DNA from: Alphaproteobacteria bacterium
GTDB lineage: Bacteria; Pseudomonadota; Alphaproteobacteria; ATCC43930; CGMCC-115725
Assembly: GCA_021324875.1 (NCBI GenBank)
Contig: JAJPIH010000467.1
Coordinates: 1-35,207, forward strand
Direction of reading: 5' to 3'
DNA: 35,207 nucleotides
In this document: piece after piece, positions 7,912-17,052 of the stretch
How the letters are laid out: each line of letters opens with the position of its first letter
How positions within the stretch are numbered: the first letter of the stretch is position 1
The notes under the pieces: model-generated
Database searches by the model: none
Seen by the model: only the letters and a program-made list of their open reading frames with translations
What the model was told of the DNA's origin: nothing
Position numbers and translations under genes: made by a program

Positions 7912-9546
7912 GTGTCGCTTCCGGCCGAGCCGTTTGACGCGCCGCATCTTGCGCGCAACGCCGCCAATTTCACGGCGCTGACGCCGCTCGCCTTTCTGGC
8001 GCGGGCCGCCGCCGTCTATCCCGGCAAGCTCGCCGTCGTGCATGGCGAGCAGCGCCACAGCTACCGCGATTTCTACCGGCGCTGCCGGCGGCTCGCAGAT
8101 GCGCTCCGCGGCCGCGGCATCAACCGCGGCGACACGGTTGCGGTGCTGGCGCCAAATATCCCCGCCCTGCTCGAAGCGCATTTCGGCGTGCCGATGGCCG
8201 GGGCGGTGCTGAACGCGCTCAATACCCGTCTCGACCCGCCTTCGATCGCCTTCATTCTCGACCATGGCGAGGCGAAATTGCTGATCGCCGACCGCGAATA
8301 TGCTCCGGTCGTCAAAGCGGCATTGGCGCAGCTCGGGCGCGCGCTACCGCTCGTCGAAATTGACGATGGCCACGGCGCCGATTCGGCGGGCGGCGTCGAT
8401 TACGAGGCGTTTCTCGCCGCCGGCGACCCGGACGCCGATTGGACCGGACCCGCCGATGAATGGGCGCCGATCGCCCTCAATTACACCTCGGGCACAACCG
8501 GCAACCCCAAAGGGGTCGTCTATCATCACCGCGGCGCCTATCTGAACGCGCTCGGCAATGCGATCACCTTCGGTCTCGATCGGCATGCGGTCTATCTGTG
8601 GACCTTGCCGATGTTCCACTGCAACGGCTGGACCTACCCCTGGGCGGTGACGGCGGTGGCCGGAACCCATATCTGCCTGCGGCGGGTCGAGCCGGCCGCG
8701 ATTTTTCACCTGATCGCCGAGCACCGGGTGACGCATTTGTGCGGCGCCCCGATCGTGCTGAACCTGCTGATCCATGCCCCGGACGCGGTCAAGCGGCGCT
8801 TCGGCCATGTTGTCGAGGTGGCGACCGGCGGCGCCGCACCGCCCTCGGCGGTGATCGAGGCGATGGAACGGATGGGGTTTCGCGTGACCCATCTTTACGG
8901 CCTGACCGAGAGCTATGGCCCCTCGACCGTGTGCGCGTGGCAGACGGAATGGGACGGATTGCCGCTGGCCGAACGCGCCGGCCGCATGGCCCGCCAGGGC
9001 GTGGCGAGCCTGACCTTGGCCGGGCAACGCGTGGTCGATGCCGCGATGGCCGATTTGCCCGCCGACGGCCAGACCATCGGCGAGCTGGTGCTTCGCAGCA
9101 ACACGCTGATGAAGGGATATCTGAAAAACCCGACTGCGACCGCCGAAGCCTTTGCCGGCGGCTGGTTTCACACCGGCGACCTCGCCGTTACCCACCCCGA
9201 CGGCTATGTCGAGATCAAGGACCGGGCCAAGGACATCATCATTTCCGGCGGCGAAAACATCTCGTCGCTCGAGGTCGAAGAGGCGCTTTATCGCCACCCG
9301 CGTATCATGGAGGCGGCGGTGGTGGCCCGGCCCGACCCGGTCTGGGGCGAGAGCCCGTGTGCGTTTGTGACCCCGATCCCGGATGCGCCGCCGCTGACCG
9401 CCGACGAGGTGATCGCCTGGTGCCGCGCCCATCTCGCCCATTACAAGGTGCCGCGCACGGTCGTGTTTGGGCCGCTGCCCAAGACTTCGACCGGCAAGGT
9501 ACAGAAATTCGAATTGCGCGAACGCGCGAGCAAGCTCGGATCATGA
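7912..9546 (+). CDS. AMP-dependent acyl-CoA synthetase/ligase
   Basis: GTG start; LNYTSGTTGNPKGVVYHHRGAYLNAL, HLYGLTESYGPSTVCAW, GWFHTGDLAVTHPDGYVEIKDRAKDIIISGGENISSLEVEEALYRHP, PKTSTGKVQKFELRE. Confidence 0.96.
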   Translation: MSLPAEPFDAPHLARNAANFTALTPLAFLARAAAVYPGKLAVVHGEQRHSYRDFYRRCRRLADALRGRGINRGDTVAVLAPNIPALLEAHFGVPMAGAVLNALNTRLDPPSIAFILDHGEAKLLIADREYAPVVKAALAQLGRALPLVEIDDGHGADSAGGVDYEAFLAAGDPDADWTGPADEWAPIALNYTSGTTGNPKGVVYHHRGAYLNALGNAITFGLDRHAVYLWTLPMFHCNGWTYPWAVTAVAGTHICLRRVEPAAIFHLIAEHRVTHLCGAPIVLNLLIHAPDAVKRRFGHVVEVATGGAAPPSAVIEAMERMGFRVTHLYGLTESYGPSTVCAWQTEWDGLPLAERAGRMARQGVASLTLAGQRVVDAAMADLPADGQTIGELVLRSNTLMKGYLKNPTATAEAFAGGWFHTGDLAVTHPDGYVEIKDRAKDIIISGGENISSLEVEEALYRHPRIMEAAVVARPDPVWGESPCAFVTPIPDAPPLTADEVIAWCRAHLAHYKVPRTVVFGPLPKTSTGKVQKFELRERASKLGS

Positions 9547-9649
9547 ACCGCACGCCGATCGCCGCTCCGATCGTCGGCCGGGCGCGCGCCAAGGCGGGGA
9601 CATCCCGCGCCTGCCGCGGCGAGGCTCGGGTCGCGCCGCCGGTCGCGCC

Positions 9650-10423
9650 ATGACACCGCTGCCGCGCTTTGATCTCGCCGGCGAGGCGGCCCTGGTTACG
9701 GGGGCGTCGAGCGGCATCGGCCGGCATCTGGCACGGCTGCTTGCCGCCGCCGGGGCGCGCGTGGCGCTGGCCGCCCGCCGCCTCGACCGACTGACCGAGG
9801 CTGCGCGCGACATCGAAGCCGAGGGCGGCCGGGCGGTGGCGATCGCGCTCGACGTGACCCGCGCCGACAGTATCGCCGCGGCGGTCACCGCCGCCGAGGA
9901 GGCGATCGGCCCGCTTAGCCTGCTCGTCAACAATGCCGGGGTCAGCGTCGCCAAACCCGTCCTCGAGCACAGCGAAGCCGATTGGGATCATGTGCTCGAC
10001 ACCAACCTCAAGGGCGCCTGGCTCGCCGCCCAACATTTCGCCCGCCATCTCGTCGCACAGCAGCGTCCCGGGCGGATTGTCAACATCGCCTCGGTGTTGG
10101 GTTTGCGCACCATCGCCCATGTGCCCGCCTATTGCGCGGCAAAGGCCGGCCTTATTCATCTGACCCGGGTATTGGCGATGGAGTTCGCCCGCCACCGGAT
10201 CCTCGTCAACGCGCTGGCGCCGGGCTATCTCGAAACCGATTTGAACCGCGAGTTTCTGCAGAGCGATGCCGGCCGGCGGCTGGCGGCGCGCATTCCGCTA
10301 CGGCGGGTGGCACAGCTTGACGACCTCGACGGCGCGATGCTGCTCCTGGCCTCGCCGGCCGGAGCTTATATCACCGGCGCCGTGATCCCGGTCGATGGCG
10401 GACACGGGGTTGCCCCGATCTGA
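9650..10423 (+). CDS. SDR family oxidoreductase
   Basis: ALVTGASSGIGRHLARLLAAAGARVALAARR, LVNNAGVSVAKP, YCAAKAGLIHLTRVLAMEFARHRILVNALAPGYLETD, GAVIPVDGGHG. Confidence 0.95.
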   Translation: MTPLPRFDLAGEAALVTGASSGIGRHLARLLAAAGARVALAARRLDRLTEAARDIEAEGGRAVAIALDVTRADSIAAAVTAAEEAIGPLSLLVNNAGVSVAKPVLEHSEADWDHVLDTNLKGAWLAAQHFARHLVAQQRPGRIVNIASVLGLRTIAHVPAYCAAKAGLIHLTRVLAMEFARHRILVNALAPGYLETDLNREFLQSDAGRRLAARIPLRRVAQLDDLDGAMLLLASPAGAYITGAVIPVDGGHGVAPI

Positions 10424-11885
10424 GGCGGCGCGGCCGCCGGCGGCCGACCGCAGGGCGGCGCTGGCGCGGTTTCTGGCCGCGGCAAGCGGCGCGGAGCGCT
10501 GCACGATCACCGCGCTGGTGCCGCTGACGGGCGGCGCGATCCAGGAAAACTGGGGCGTGGACGCGGTCTTTGCCGGCGGCATGCTGGCCGGCGAGCAGCG
10601 CCTGGTGTTGCGCGCGGCCGGCGATACCGGCGTGCCGTCAAGTCTCGACCGGATGCAGGAATTCGCGGTGTTGAAAGCCGCCTTTGCCGCCGGCGTCACG
10701 GTGCCGGAACCGCTGTTTGCCGCCGCCGACCCGGCGATCTTTGGCAAGCCGTTTTTTGTCATGCGCCGCGCCGCCGGCTATGCGGCCGCGCACCGCATCA
10801 CCCGCGATCCCGCGCTCGAGCCGGCGTTGCCGGCGATCGCCGAAGAGCTCGGCCGCCAGCTCGCCCGCATTCACCGGATTCGCCCGCCCCGCCCCGATCT
10901 CGGCTTTCTGAGCCCGCCCGATACCGCCGGCCCCGAGCACCACATCGCCGCCTTTCGCCGCTATCTCGATCAATACGCCGCGCCGCGGCCGGTGCTCGAA
11001 TGGGCGATGCACTGGCTCGAAACCCATCGCCCGGCCCCGGCCGAAGCGGTGCTGTGCCACCGCGATTTCCGCACCGGCAACTACCTGGTCGACGGGACAC
11101 AACTCACCGGTATTCTCGATTGGGAATTTGCCGGGTGGAGCGACCCGCATGAGGACATCGGCTGGTTCTGTTGCCGCAACTGGCGGTTTGCGCGGCTCGA
11201 CCGCGAAGCCGGCGGGATCGCCGCGCGCGGATCGTTCTATCGCGGCTACGAGGGCGAGAGCGGACGCGCCATCGACCCCGACCGCGTCCGGTTCTGGGAG
11301 GCGTTTGCGAGCGTGCGCTGGGCGGTCATCGCCTTGCAGCAATGCGACCGCCACCGGTTGCACGGCGAACGAAGCCTCGATCTGGCCTTGACCGGGCGCC
11401 GCGCCGGCGAATGCGAATTGGCCCTGTTGCTGCTCCTTGATCCGAGCGGCGCGCCGCCGGAAGACCGCCGCGAGCCGGAGCCCTCGCCGCCGGCATGGGA
11501 CCCGCTCGCCGCCGATCTGCCATCCCCGGGCGATCTGCTTGCGCTGGCACGCATTGTGCTGATCGAAGAGCTGCTGCCGCTCTTGCCGGCCGAACGCCAT
11601 CTTGACGCCCGGCTCATCGCCAATTGCCTGGCGATCGCGGCGCGCGGGAGCGGACCTCCGGCCGCGACCGAGGCGATTTTGGACGATTTGCGATCGTTGC
11701 TCGAAACGCCGGTCGGCGCCGATGACCGCGCCCTGCTGCGCCGCTTTGCCTGCGGGCTGCGCATCGGCGCCTTCGAGAATTCGCCGGAGCGGTCGGCGCG
11801 GGCCCGCGCTATTCTGTGGCGATTGACGTTCGCGCGGCTGCGGCTGGCGAATCCGCGATTTCTCGCCGCCAACGGCTTTGTTTAA
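10395..11885 (+). CDS. Phosphotransferase (APH/ACAD10-like) fused to a C-terminal DUF6285-like domain
   Basis: APH motifs VLCHRDFRTGNYLVDGTQLTGILDWEFAGWSDPHEDIGWFC; C-terminal SPGDLLALARIVLIEELLPLLPAERHLDARLIANCLAIAARG...LRIGAFE...LRLANPRFLA resembles DUF6285. Confidence 0.85.
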   Translation: MADTGLPRSEAARPPAADRRAALARFLAAASGAERCTITALVPLTGGAIQENWGVDAVFAGGMLAGEQRLVLRAAGDTGVPSSLDRMQEFAVLKAAFAAGVTVPEPLFAAADPAIFGKPFFVMRRAAGYAAAHRITRDPALEPALPAIAEELGRQLARIHRIRPPRPDLGFLSPPDTAGPEHHIAAFRRYLDQYAAPRPVLEWAMHWLETHRPAPAEAVLCHRDFRTGNYLVDGTQLTGILDWEFAGWSDPHEDIGWFCCRNWRFARLDREAGGIAARGSFYRGYEGESGRAIDPDRVRFWEAFASVRWAVIALQQCDRHRLHGERSLDLALTGRRAGECELALLLLLDPSGAPPEDRREPEPSPPAWDPLAADLPSPGDLLALARIVLIEELLPLLPAERHLDARLIANCLAIAARGSGPPAATEAILDDLRSLLETPVGADDRALLRRFACGLRIGAFENSPERSARARAILWRLTFARLRLANPRFLAANGFV

Positions 11886-11910
11886 GCGCGGCGTGTGCAA
11901 GGGGAAGAGA

Positions 11911-13005
11911 GTGTCGCAATCCCGGATCCGGAAGGCGATCGAAGCATTTGCCGCCGGCGAGATCATCGTGGTCAACGACGATGACGACCGCGAGAACGAG
12001 GGCGACCTCATTCTTGCCGCGGTTCACGCCACCCCGGACAAGCTCGCCTTTATCATCCGCCATACCTGCGGCATCGTCTGCGCGCCGCTGACCGGCGAGA
12101 TCGCACAGCGCCTGCATCTGGCGCCGATGGTCGCGGACAACGACGCAATCCATGGCACCGCCTTTACGATCTCGGTCGATTATCGCCACGGCACGACCAC
12201 CGGCATCTCGGCCGAGGACCGCACCGCGACGATCCGCAACCTCGCCAACAACAACGCCGGCCGCGCCGATTTTGTGCGACCGGGGCACATTTTTCCGCTG
12301 ATCGCCAAGGAGGGCGGGGTGCTGATGCGCTCCGGCCATACCGAGGCGGCGGTCGATTTCTGCCGGCTTGCCGGGCTCGAACCGGTGGCCGCGATCTGCG
12401 AACTCGTCAATGATGACGGCACCGTCATGCGCGGGCCGCAGGTCGCGGCTTTTGCCGATCGACACCGCCTGCGGCGCGTCTCGGTCGCCGAGCTGATCGC
12501 CTACCGCCAGGCCCGCGAGAAGCTCGTCACCCGCGTCGCCGAGTTCAAGGTGCATAGCGAGATCGGCGAGCTTTTGGGCTATGCGTATGTGACACCGTTC
12601 GACAAGGTGCATCACTACGCTTTTGTCTATGGCACTATCGGCGACGGCGGCAAGGTGCCGACCCGCCTCCACCGCGCCAATGTCATCGACGATGTGTTCG
12701 GCGGCGCCAAGCCCATTCACGCCGCCCTGCAGCGGTTCGCGGCGGCCGGGCGCGGGGTGCTGGTTTATTTGCGCGACGGCACCTCCGGGGTTCCGGCCTC
12801 GACCCTCGCCGAATCCGGCGAAGAGGTGACCGCTTCGGAGCGCCGGCGCAACACGCAATGGCGGGAGGTCGGACTGGGCGCCCAGATCCTGCGCGACTTG
12901 CAGATTTCATCGATCCAGTTGCTGGCGACGCGGTCGCGAACCTATGTCGGCCTTGCCGGCTTTGGTATCGAGATCGTCGGCACCGAGCCGCTCGACGGCG
13001 AGTGA
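11911..13005 (+). CDS. ribB: 3,4-dihydroxy-2-butanone-4-phosphate synthase with degenerate GTP cyclohydrolase II-like domain (RibBX type)
   Basis: GTG start; IIVVNDDDDRENEGDLILAA, HTCGIVCAPLTG, GTAFTISVDYRHGTTTGISAEDRTATI, RPGHIFPLIAKEGGVLMRSGHTEAAVDFCRLAGL. C-terminal domain lacks the GCHII Cys cluster. Confidence 0.93.
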   Translation: MSQSRIRKAIEAFAAGEIIVVNDDDDRENEGDLILAAVHATPDKLAFIIRHTCGIVCAPLTGEIAQRLHLAPMVADNDAIHGTAFTISVDYRHGTTTGISAEDRTATIRNLANNNAGRADFVRPGHIFPLIAKEGGVLMRSGHTEAAVDFCRLAGLEPVAAICELVNDDGTVMRGPQVAAFADRHRLRRVSVAELIAYRQAREKLVTRVAEFKVHSEIGELLGYAYVTPFDKVHHYAFVYGTIGDGGKVPTRLHRANVIDDVFGGAKPIHAALQRFAAAGRGVLVYLRDGTSGVPASTLAESGEEVTASERRRNTQWREVGLGAQILRDLQISSIQLLATRSRTYVGLAGFGIEIVGTEPLDGE

Positions 13006-13030
13006 TTGGGTGGCGAGCGAGGAGAACCGG

Positions 13031-14311
13031 ATGCGACGCCCAACCCGGCTGCACTACGCCTGGATTATCGCCGCGGTGACTTTTGTCGTCGGCCTTTTGA
13101 CCGCCGGCGTGCGGGCCGCACCCGGGGTGTTGATCGTGCCGCTCGAGCAGGAATTTGGCTGGTCGCGCGCCACAATTTCGTTTGCGGTCGGGGTCAACCT
13201 GCTGCTCTACGGCTTGATCGGCCCGTTTGCCGCCGCCTTGATGGACCGTTTCGGGGTCAGGCGGACGATGACCGTGGCGCTGGTCCTGAGCGCTGCCGCG
13301 GTGGCCGCCTCGCCGGCGATGCACCAGTCTTGGCAGCTGGTGCTGTTGTGGGGGGTCGCTGTCGGCCTCGGCACCGGCGTCATCGGCGCCTTTCTCGCGG
13401 CCTATATCGCGGCGCGCTGGTTCCGCCGTCGTCAAGGGGTCGTGATTGGCGTCCTGACCGCGGCCAACGCCGCCGGGCAGTTGGTCTTTTTGCCCAGTCT
13501 CGCCGCCCTTGTGACGCGCTTTGGCTGGCGCATCATGTCGCTTTCCCTGGCCGCCACCGTGCTGGTGTTTGTGCCGCTTGTCGCCGCCTTTATGCGCAAC
13601 CGGCCGCGCGATATCGGCCTTGCGCCCTATGGCGGCGAGCTGGCCGCAGAGGGCGAGCCGGCTCCGGTCGGCAACCCGTTGACGGCGCCGTTTGGCGCGG
13701 TGTGGGAAAACATTCGCAAGCGCGATTTCTGGCTGATCGCCGGCGGCTATTTCGTGTGCGGCGCGACGACCAACGGGCTCATCGGCACGCATCTGATCCC
13801 GGCCTGTGTCGATCACGGGCTGAGCGAGGTCGCCGGCGCCAGCCTGCTCGCCGCCGGCGGCGTATTCAGCTTTATCGGCGGCACGCTGTCGGGCTGGCTT
13901 AGCGATCGCTGGGACAATCGCCTGCTGCTTGCCACCTATTACGGCTTGCGCGGACTTGCGCTGATGTATTTGCCGTTTGCCTTTGGTCTGTCGATCTGGG
14001 GATTGCCGCTGTTTGCCGTGTTCTATGGTCTCGACTGGATCGCCAGCGTGCCGCCGACCGTGCGCTTGTTGAGCCGGGTGGTCGGCAGCGAGAAGACCGG
14101 GATCATGGTCGCCTGGATCACCGTGATCCATCAGGTCGGCAGCGCGCTCGCGGCCTATTATGGCGGGGTCATGCGCAGCGCCTTTGGCACCTATCTGCAA
14201 GCGTTCGAACTGGCGGGATTGCTGCTGATCGGCGCGGCGCTGATGGTGCTGTTCATCGGCGCGGGCCGGCGCGACGCCGCCCCGGCCGACGTGGCGCTTG
14301 CCGCCGAATAG
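13031..14311 (+). CDS. MFS transporter
   Basis: HYAWIIAAVTFVVGLLTAGVRAAPGVLIVPLEQEFGWSRATISFAVGVNLLLYGLIGPFAAALMDRFGVRR; about 12 hydrophobic segments. Confidence 0.93.
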   Translation: MRRPTRLHYAWIIAAVTFVVGLLTAGVRAAPGVLIVPLEQEFGWSRATISFAVGVNLLLYGLIGPFAAALMDRFGVRRTMTVALVLSAAAVAASPAMHQSWQLVLLWGVAVGLGTGVIGAFLAAYIAARWFRRRQGVVIGVLTAANAAGQLVFLPSLAALVTRFGWRIMSLSLAATVLVFVPLVAAFMRNRPRDIGLAPYGGELAAEGEPAPVGNPLTAPFGAVWENIRKRDFWLIAGGYFVCGATTNGLIGTHLIPACVDHGLSEVAGASLLAAGGVFSFIGGTLSGWLSDRWDNRLLLATYYGLRGLALMYLPFAFGLSIWGLPLFAVFYGLDWIASVPPTVRLLSRVVGSEKTGIMVAWITVIHQVGSALAAYYGGVMRSAFGTYLQAFELAGLLLIGAALMVLFIGAGRRDAAPADVALAAE

Positions 14312-14355
14312 CCCCGGCGGCAGAGGCCGAGCGGAACACCCGGAGGAGGCGATCG

Positions 14356-15045
14356 ATGGCGGCTGCCCGCACGCTGTTGCCCTGGCTGCCGGTGGTGCTG
14401 ACCGCGGCGCTGTGTGCCGCTGCGCTCGCCGCGGCGGCGTTCCCGACGACAACCGGCGCGCGGATGCGGTTACGGCTGGCGGCGGTGGCGCTGCTTGGCG
14501 TCGCCGCACTGTCGGCGACCCTGTGGCAGAGCTGGGCGGCGACCCAGGAGATCGCGCGCCTTGAACGCAACGATCCGGCCAAGGCGCTGGCCGCCCGGGT
14601 CACGGAACTGGAAGCCCAGCTCAGCCGCCTGCAGCAAAGTACCCGGGAGCGCTCGCTCGACCCCGACACGGCCAAGAAACTCGCCGATTTTCTGCGGCCG
14701 TTCGGCGCACGCAAGGTGGTTGTGTCGTGCGTCCCCAACGATGTCGAAGCCTATCGCTATGCAACTCAAATCGCCGATGCGCTGAAATCGGCAGGCTGGG
14801 ACGCGAACGGCCCGGAAACGACGGTGATTTTCGGCAATATCCGGGCGATGGCGATCAACATTTACGACAACAGCGGCGCCGGCTCGGACACCGCCAAAAT
14901 CCTGGTCGACGGTTTTACCAAGCTCGGCATCCCCTACCAAAGCCGCGTGCCTCCCGCCCAGTCGTTGGACAGCGGCACGGTCGAGCTGTTTGTTGGCGCG
15001 CAACCGGCGCCCGGGTCACTCGCCGAGGCTGAACCGGCGAAATAA
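14356..15045 (+). CDS. Hypothetical membrane protein with coiled coil and C-terminal alpha/beta domain
   Basis: GGAGG 5' of ATG; two N-terminal hydrophobic segments, ARVTELEAQLSRLQQS coiled coil, then KKLADFLRPFGARKVVVSCVPNDVEAYRYATQIADALKSAGWD... Confidence 0.8.
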   Translation: MAAARTLLPWLPVVLTAALCAAALAAAAFPTTTGARMRLRLAAVALLGVAALSATLWQSWAATQEIARLERNDPAKALAARVTELEAQLSRLQQSTRERSLDPDTAKKLADFLRPFGARKVVVSCVPNDVEAYRYATQIADALKSAGWDANGPETTVIFGNIRAMAINIYDNSGAGSDTAKILVDGFTKLGIPYQSRVPPAQSLDSGTVELFVGAQPAPGSLAEAEPAK

Positions 15046-15299
15046 GCGAAATCAGACTGACCGATTTGGCCGCACGCCGACCGGGGTGAACGTTTCGGGA
15101 AAATGATTCCGGTTCGCTCAGGCATGCGCCATGCCACTGACGCTGCCCCTTTGTCTCACCGTGCCCGCGGCGACCGGGCGGTGAAATGTGCATCCAGGTT
15201 TCTGCTGAAAGCCACTGTGAAATCCGTCATAGGCGCTCGGGCCGGCGGCCCCTAGATAGCTCTTGTGTCCAATGTGGGCGCTAACAGGGGCAAAAAGCC

Positions 15300-15551
15300 G
15301 TGACCACTCCCAACGATCCAACGCAACCGGGCACCGAGTGGGCCATCGATGGGGCGGTAGCCGAATTCATCCGCACCCGCGGGGTGACGCGTTGTCCGAC
15401 CGCGTGCTTGCTGCCCACCCAAGCTTCGGTCGCCCCCGCCGACCAGGCGGCACTGGCGCGCTATGCCGAAACCCGCGAGCGGCGGCGGCGTGACCGGGCG
15501 GCGCGTCTGAGCGCGTTTCTGCCGTTTACAACACCGCGATCGCCACGCTGA
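15300..15551 (+). CDS. Small hypothetical protein with TRCPTA motif
   Basis: GTG start after an AGGGG-like site; MTTPNDPTQPGTEWAIDGAVAEFIRTRGVTRCPTACLLPTQASVAPADQAALARYAETRERRRRDRAARLSAFLPF. Confidence 0.6.
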   Translation: MTTPNDPTQPGTEWAIDGAVAEFIRTRGVTRCPTACLLPTQASVAPADQAALARYAETRERRRRDRAARLSAFLPFTTPRSPR

Positions 15552-15642
15552 CAACGAGCTCGCAGCCCGGCCGCCGCGGGCCGCATTCCCGGCGCGCCGT
15601 CGGCTTCACCGGCTTGGCGGCGTACAGGCTGCAATCGCGGTC

Positions 15643-16539
15643 TCAGAGGGCACTCTCATAGGCAAGCCGCGCCGCGGCGATATCTTCGACCGCGATCCCG
15701 ACCGATTTGAAGACCGTGGTCGCATCGGCCGGCGCCGCGACGCGGCCGGCGAACACCTCGCCGATCTCGGCGCAGATCCGGGCGTTCGACAAGATCACGT
15801 CGCCCGCTTCGGCGGTCACCGCGGCGCGGGAATCCACCGCCAGCCAATTCGCCATTGCGGCATCGTCGAGTTCGCGCCAATTGGGCCGCGGCGACCCGAC
15901 GGCATTGACATGGGCGCCGGGTTTGAGCCACGCGCCTTCGAGGATCGGGGTGACGGCGCTCGTCGCGGTGACCACGACGTCGGCGCCGCGCACCGCCGCG
16001 GCGGCCGTCGCCGTCGCCCGGATCGCGCGCCGCTCGGCAAAGCTGCGGGCATGCGCCGGCGTTCTGCTCCATACCCTGACCTCGGTAAAGTCGCGGACCC
16101 GCTTCAACGCTTCAAGATGGGCGGCCGCCTGTACGCCGCTGCCGAGCAACGCCAGCACCCTTGCGTCAGCGCGAGCGAGATGTCTGGTCGCCGCCGCCGA
16201 CACTGCAGCGGTGCGCATTTCGGTGATGACGGTACCGTCCATGACCGCCAACGGCGCACCGGTGTCGGTGCGGAACAGCGCGATCAGCGCATGATGGGTC
16301 GCCACCCCGCTGCCGGCGTTGCCGGGGTAAAAGCTGACCAGCTTGGCGCCCATCACCGCCGGGGTGACGGCCGGCATCACGCCGAGATAACGGCGTCCCT
16401 CCTCGATCGGCAGCATTTGCCGCACCGGCTGGATCGTCTCGCCGCCGGAAAAAGCCGCCAGTGCATCTTCCATCGCGGCGATCAAAGGGTCCCAGTCGAG
16501 CCGCCGACGGACGGTCTCGGCATCGAGATAGACGACCAT
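15643..16539 (-). CDS. Ornithine cyclodeaminase/mu-crystallin family protein
   Basis: MVVYLDAETVRRRLDWDPLIAAMEDALAAFSGGE...GAKLVSFYPGNAG...LMDGTVITEMRTAAVSAAATRHLAR, LLGSGVQAAAHLEAL; GGGAGGG upstream of the start. Confidence 0.93.
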   Translation of the reverse strand: MVVYLDAETVRRRLDWDPLIAAMEDALAAFSGGETIQPVRQMLPIEEGRRYLGVMPAVTPAVMGAKLVSFYPGNAGSGVATHHALIALFRTDTGAPLAVMDGTVITEMRTAAVSAAATRHLARADARVLALLGSGVQAAAHLEALKRVRDFTEVRVWSRTPAHARSFAERRAIRATATAAAAVRGADVVVTATSAVTPILEGAWLKPGAHVNAVGSPRPNWRELDDAAMANWLAVDSRAAVTAEAGDVILSNARICAEIGEVFAGRVAAPADATTVFKSVGIAVEDIAAARLAYESAL

Positions 16540-16656
16540 GCTATGCCCTCCCGCGCACCTGGCGCCGCCAGCTTTGGGTTTCCCGTTGACCGCGGTCAAG
16601 GCGACACGGCAGCTTGGCGGTAGGATGGGCCCCTGATCCGGCGCGGAGAGCTACTG

Positions 16657-17031
16657 ATGCCAAGCAAAGTCAAAATTGCCGCTGTTTTTTTCGTTCTGTT
16701 GGGTGCTGGGCTGACTGCCCCAACACCAAGAGCCCAATATCTCGGGCCCGGGATCAGGACCAATATCGCGCTGACCCAGCAGGATCTCGCGATTATCCGC
16801 GAGACCGTCGACACCAAGATACACGGCAAAGCGATCGGCACGAGCGCCCATTGGAGCAATCCCGCCTCGGGTAATTACGGCAAGCTTTCGCTTGTCGGAA
16901 AGTTCACGCGAAATGGCCAACAATGCGAAAGCGTTGAGTACAGTGTCGGAACGCATCGCCGACCGGTTCGTCCGGAACATTACCGGCTGAACAGCTGCCT
17001 GCAACCAAACGGCGAGTGGCGGCTGATCTGA
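16657..17031 (+). CDS. Secreted small protein with 17-kDa surface antigen C-terminal-like domain
   Basis: Signal peptide MPSKVKIAAVFFVLLGAGLTAPTPRAQ; GTSAHWSNPASGNYGKLSLVGKFTRNGQQCESVEYSV...LNSCLQPNGEWRLI. Confidence 0.7.
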   Translation: MPSKVKIAAVFFVLLGAGLTAPTPRAQYLGPGIRTNIALTQQDLAIIRETVDTKIHGKAIGTSAHWSNPASGNYGKLSLVGKFTRNGQQCESVEYSVGTHRRPVRPEHYRLNSCLQPNGEWRLI

Positions 17032-17052
17032 CCGGCGGCAGCGGAGCGGGAA

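Noticed and set aside
11800-11911. FMN riboswitch upstream of ribB
   Set aside because: The upstream sequence is coding for the phosphotransferase-DUF6285 protein and I see no RFN-like element.
12683-14509. 608-aa minus-strand ORF opposite MFS; likewise 158..1714 -, 3419..4921 +, 22454..24097 -, 27960..29327 -, 31740..33122 + and 33119..34612 +
   Set aside because: Low-complexity R/G/A/P/Q/H-rich translations antisense to clear protein families; typical spurious ORFs in high-GC DNA.
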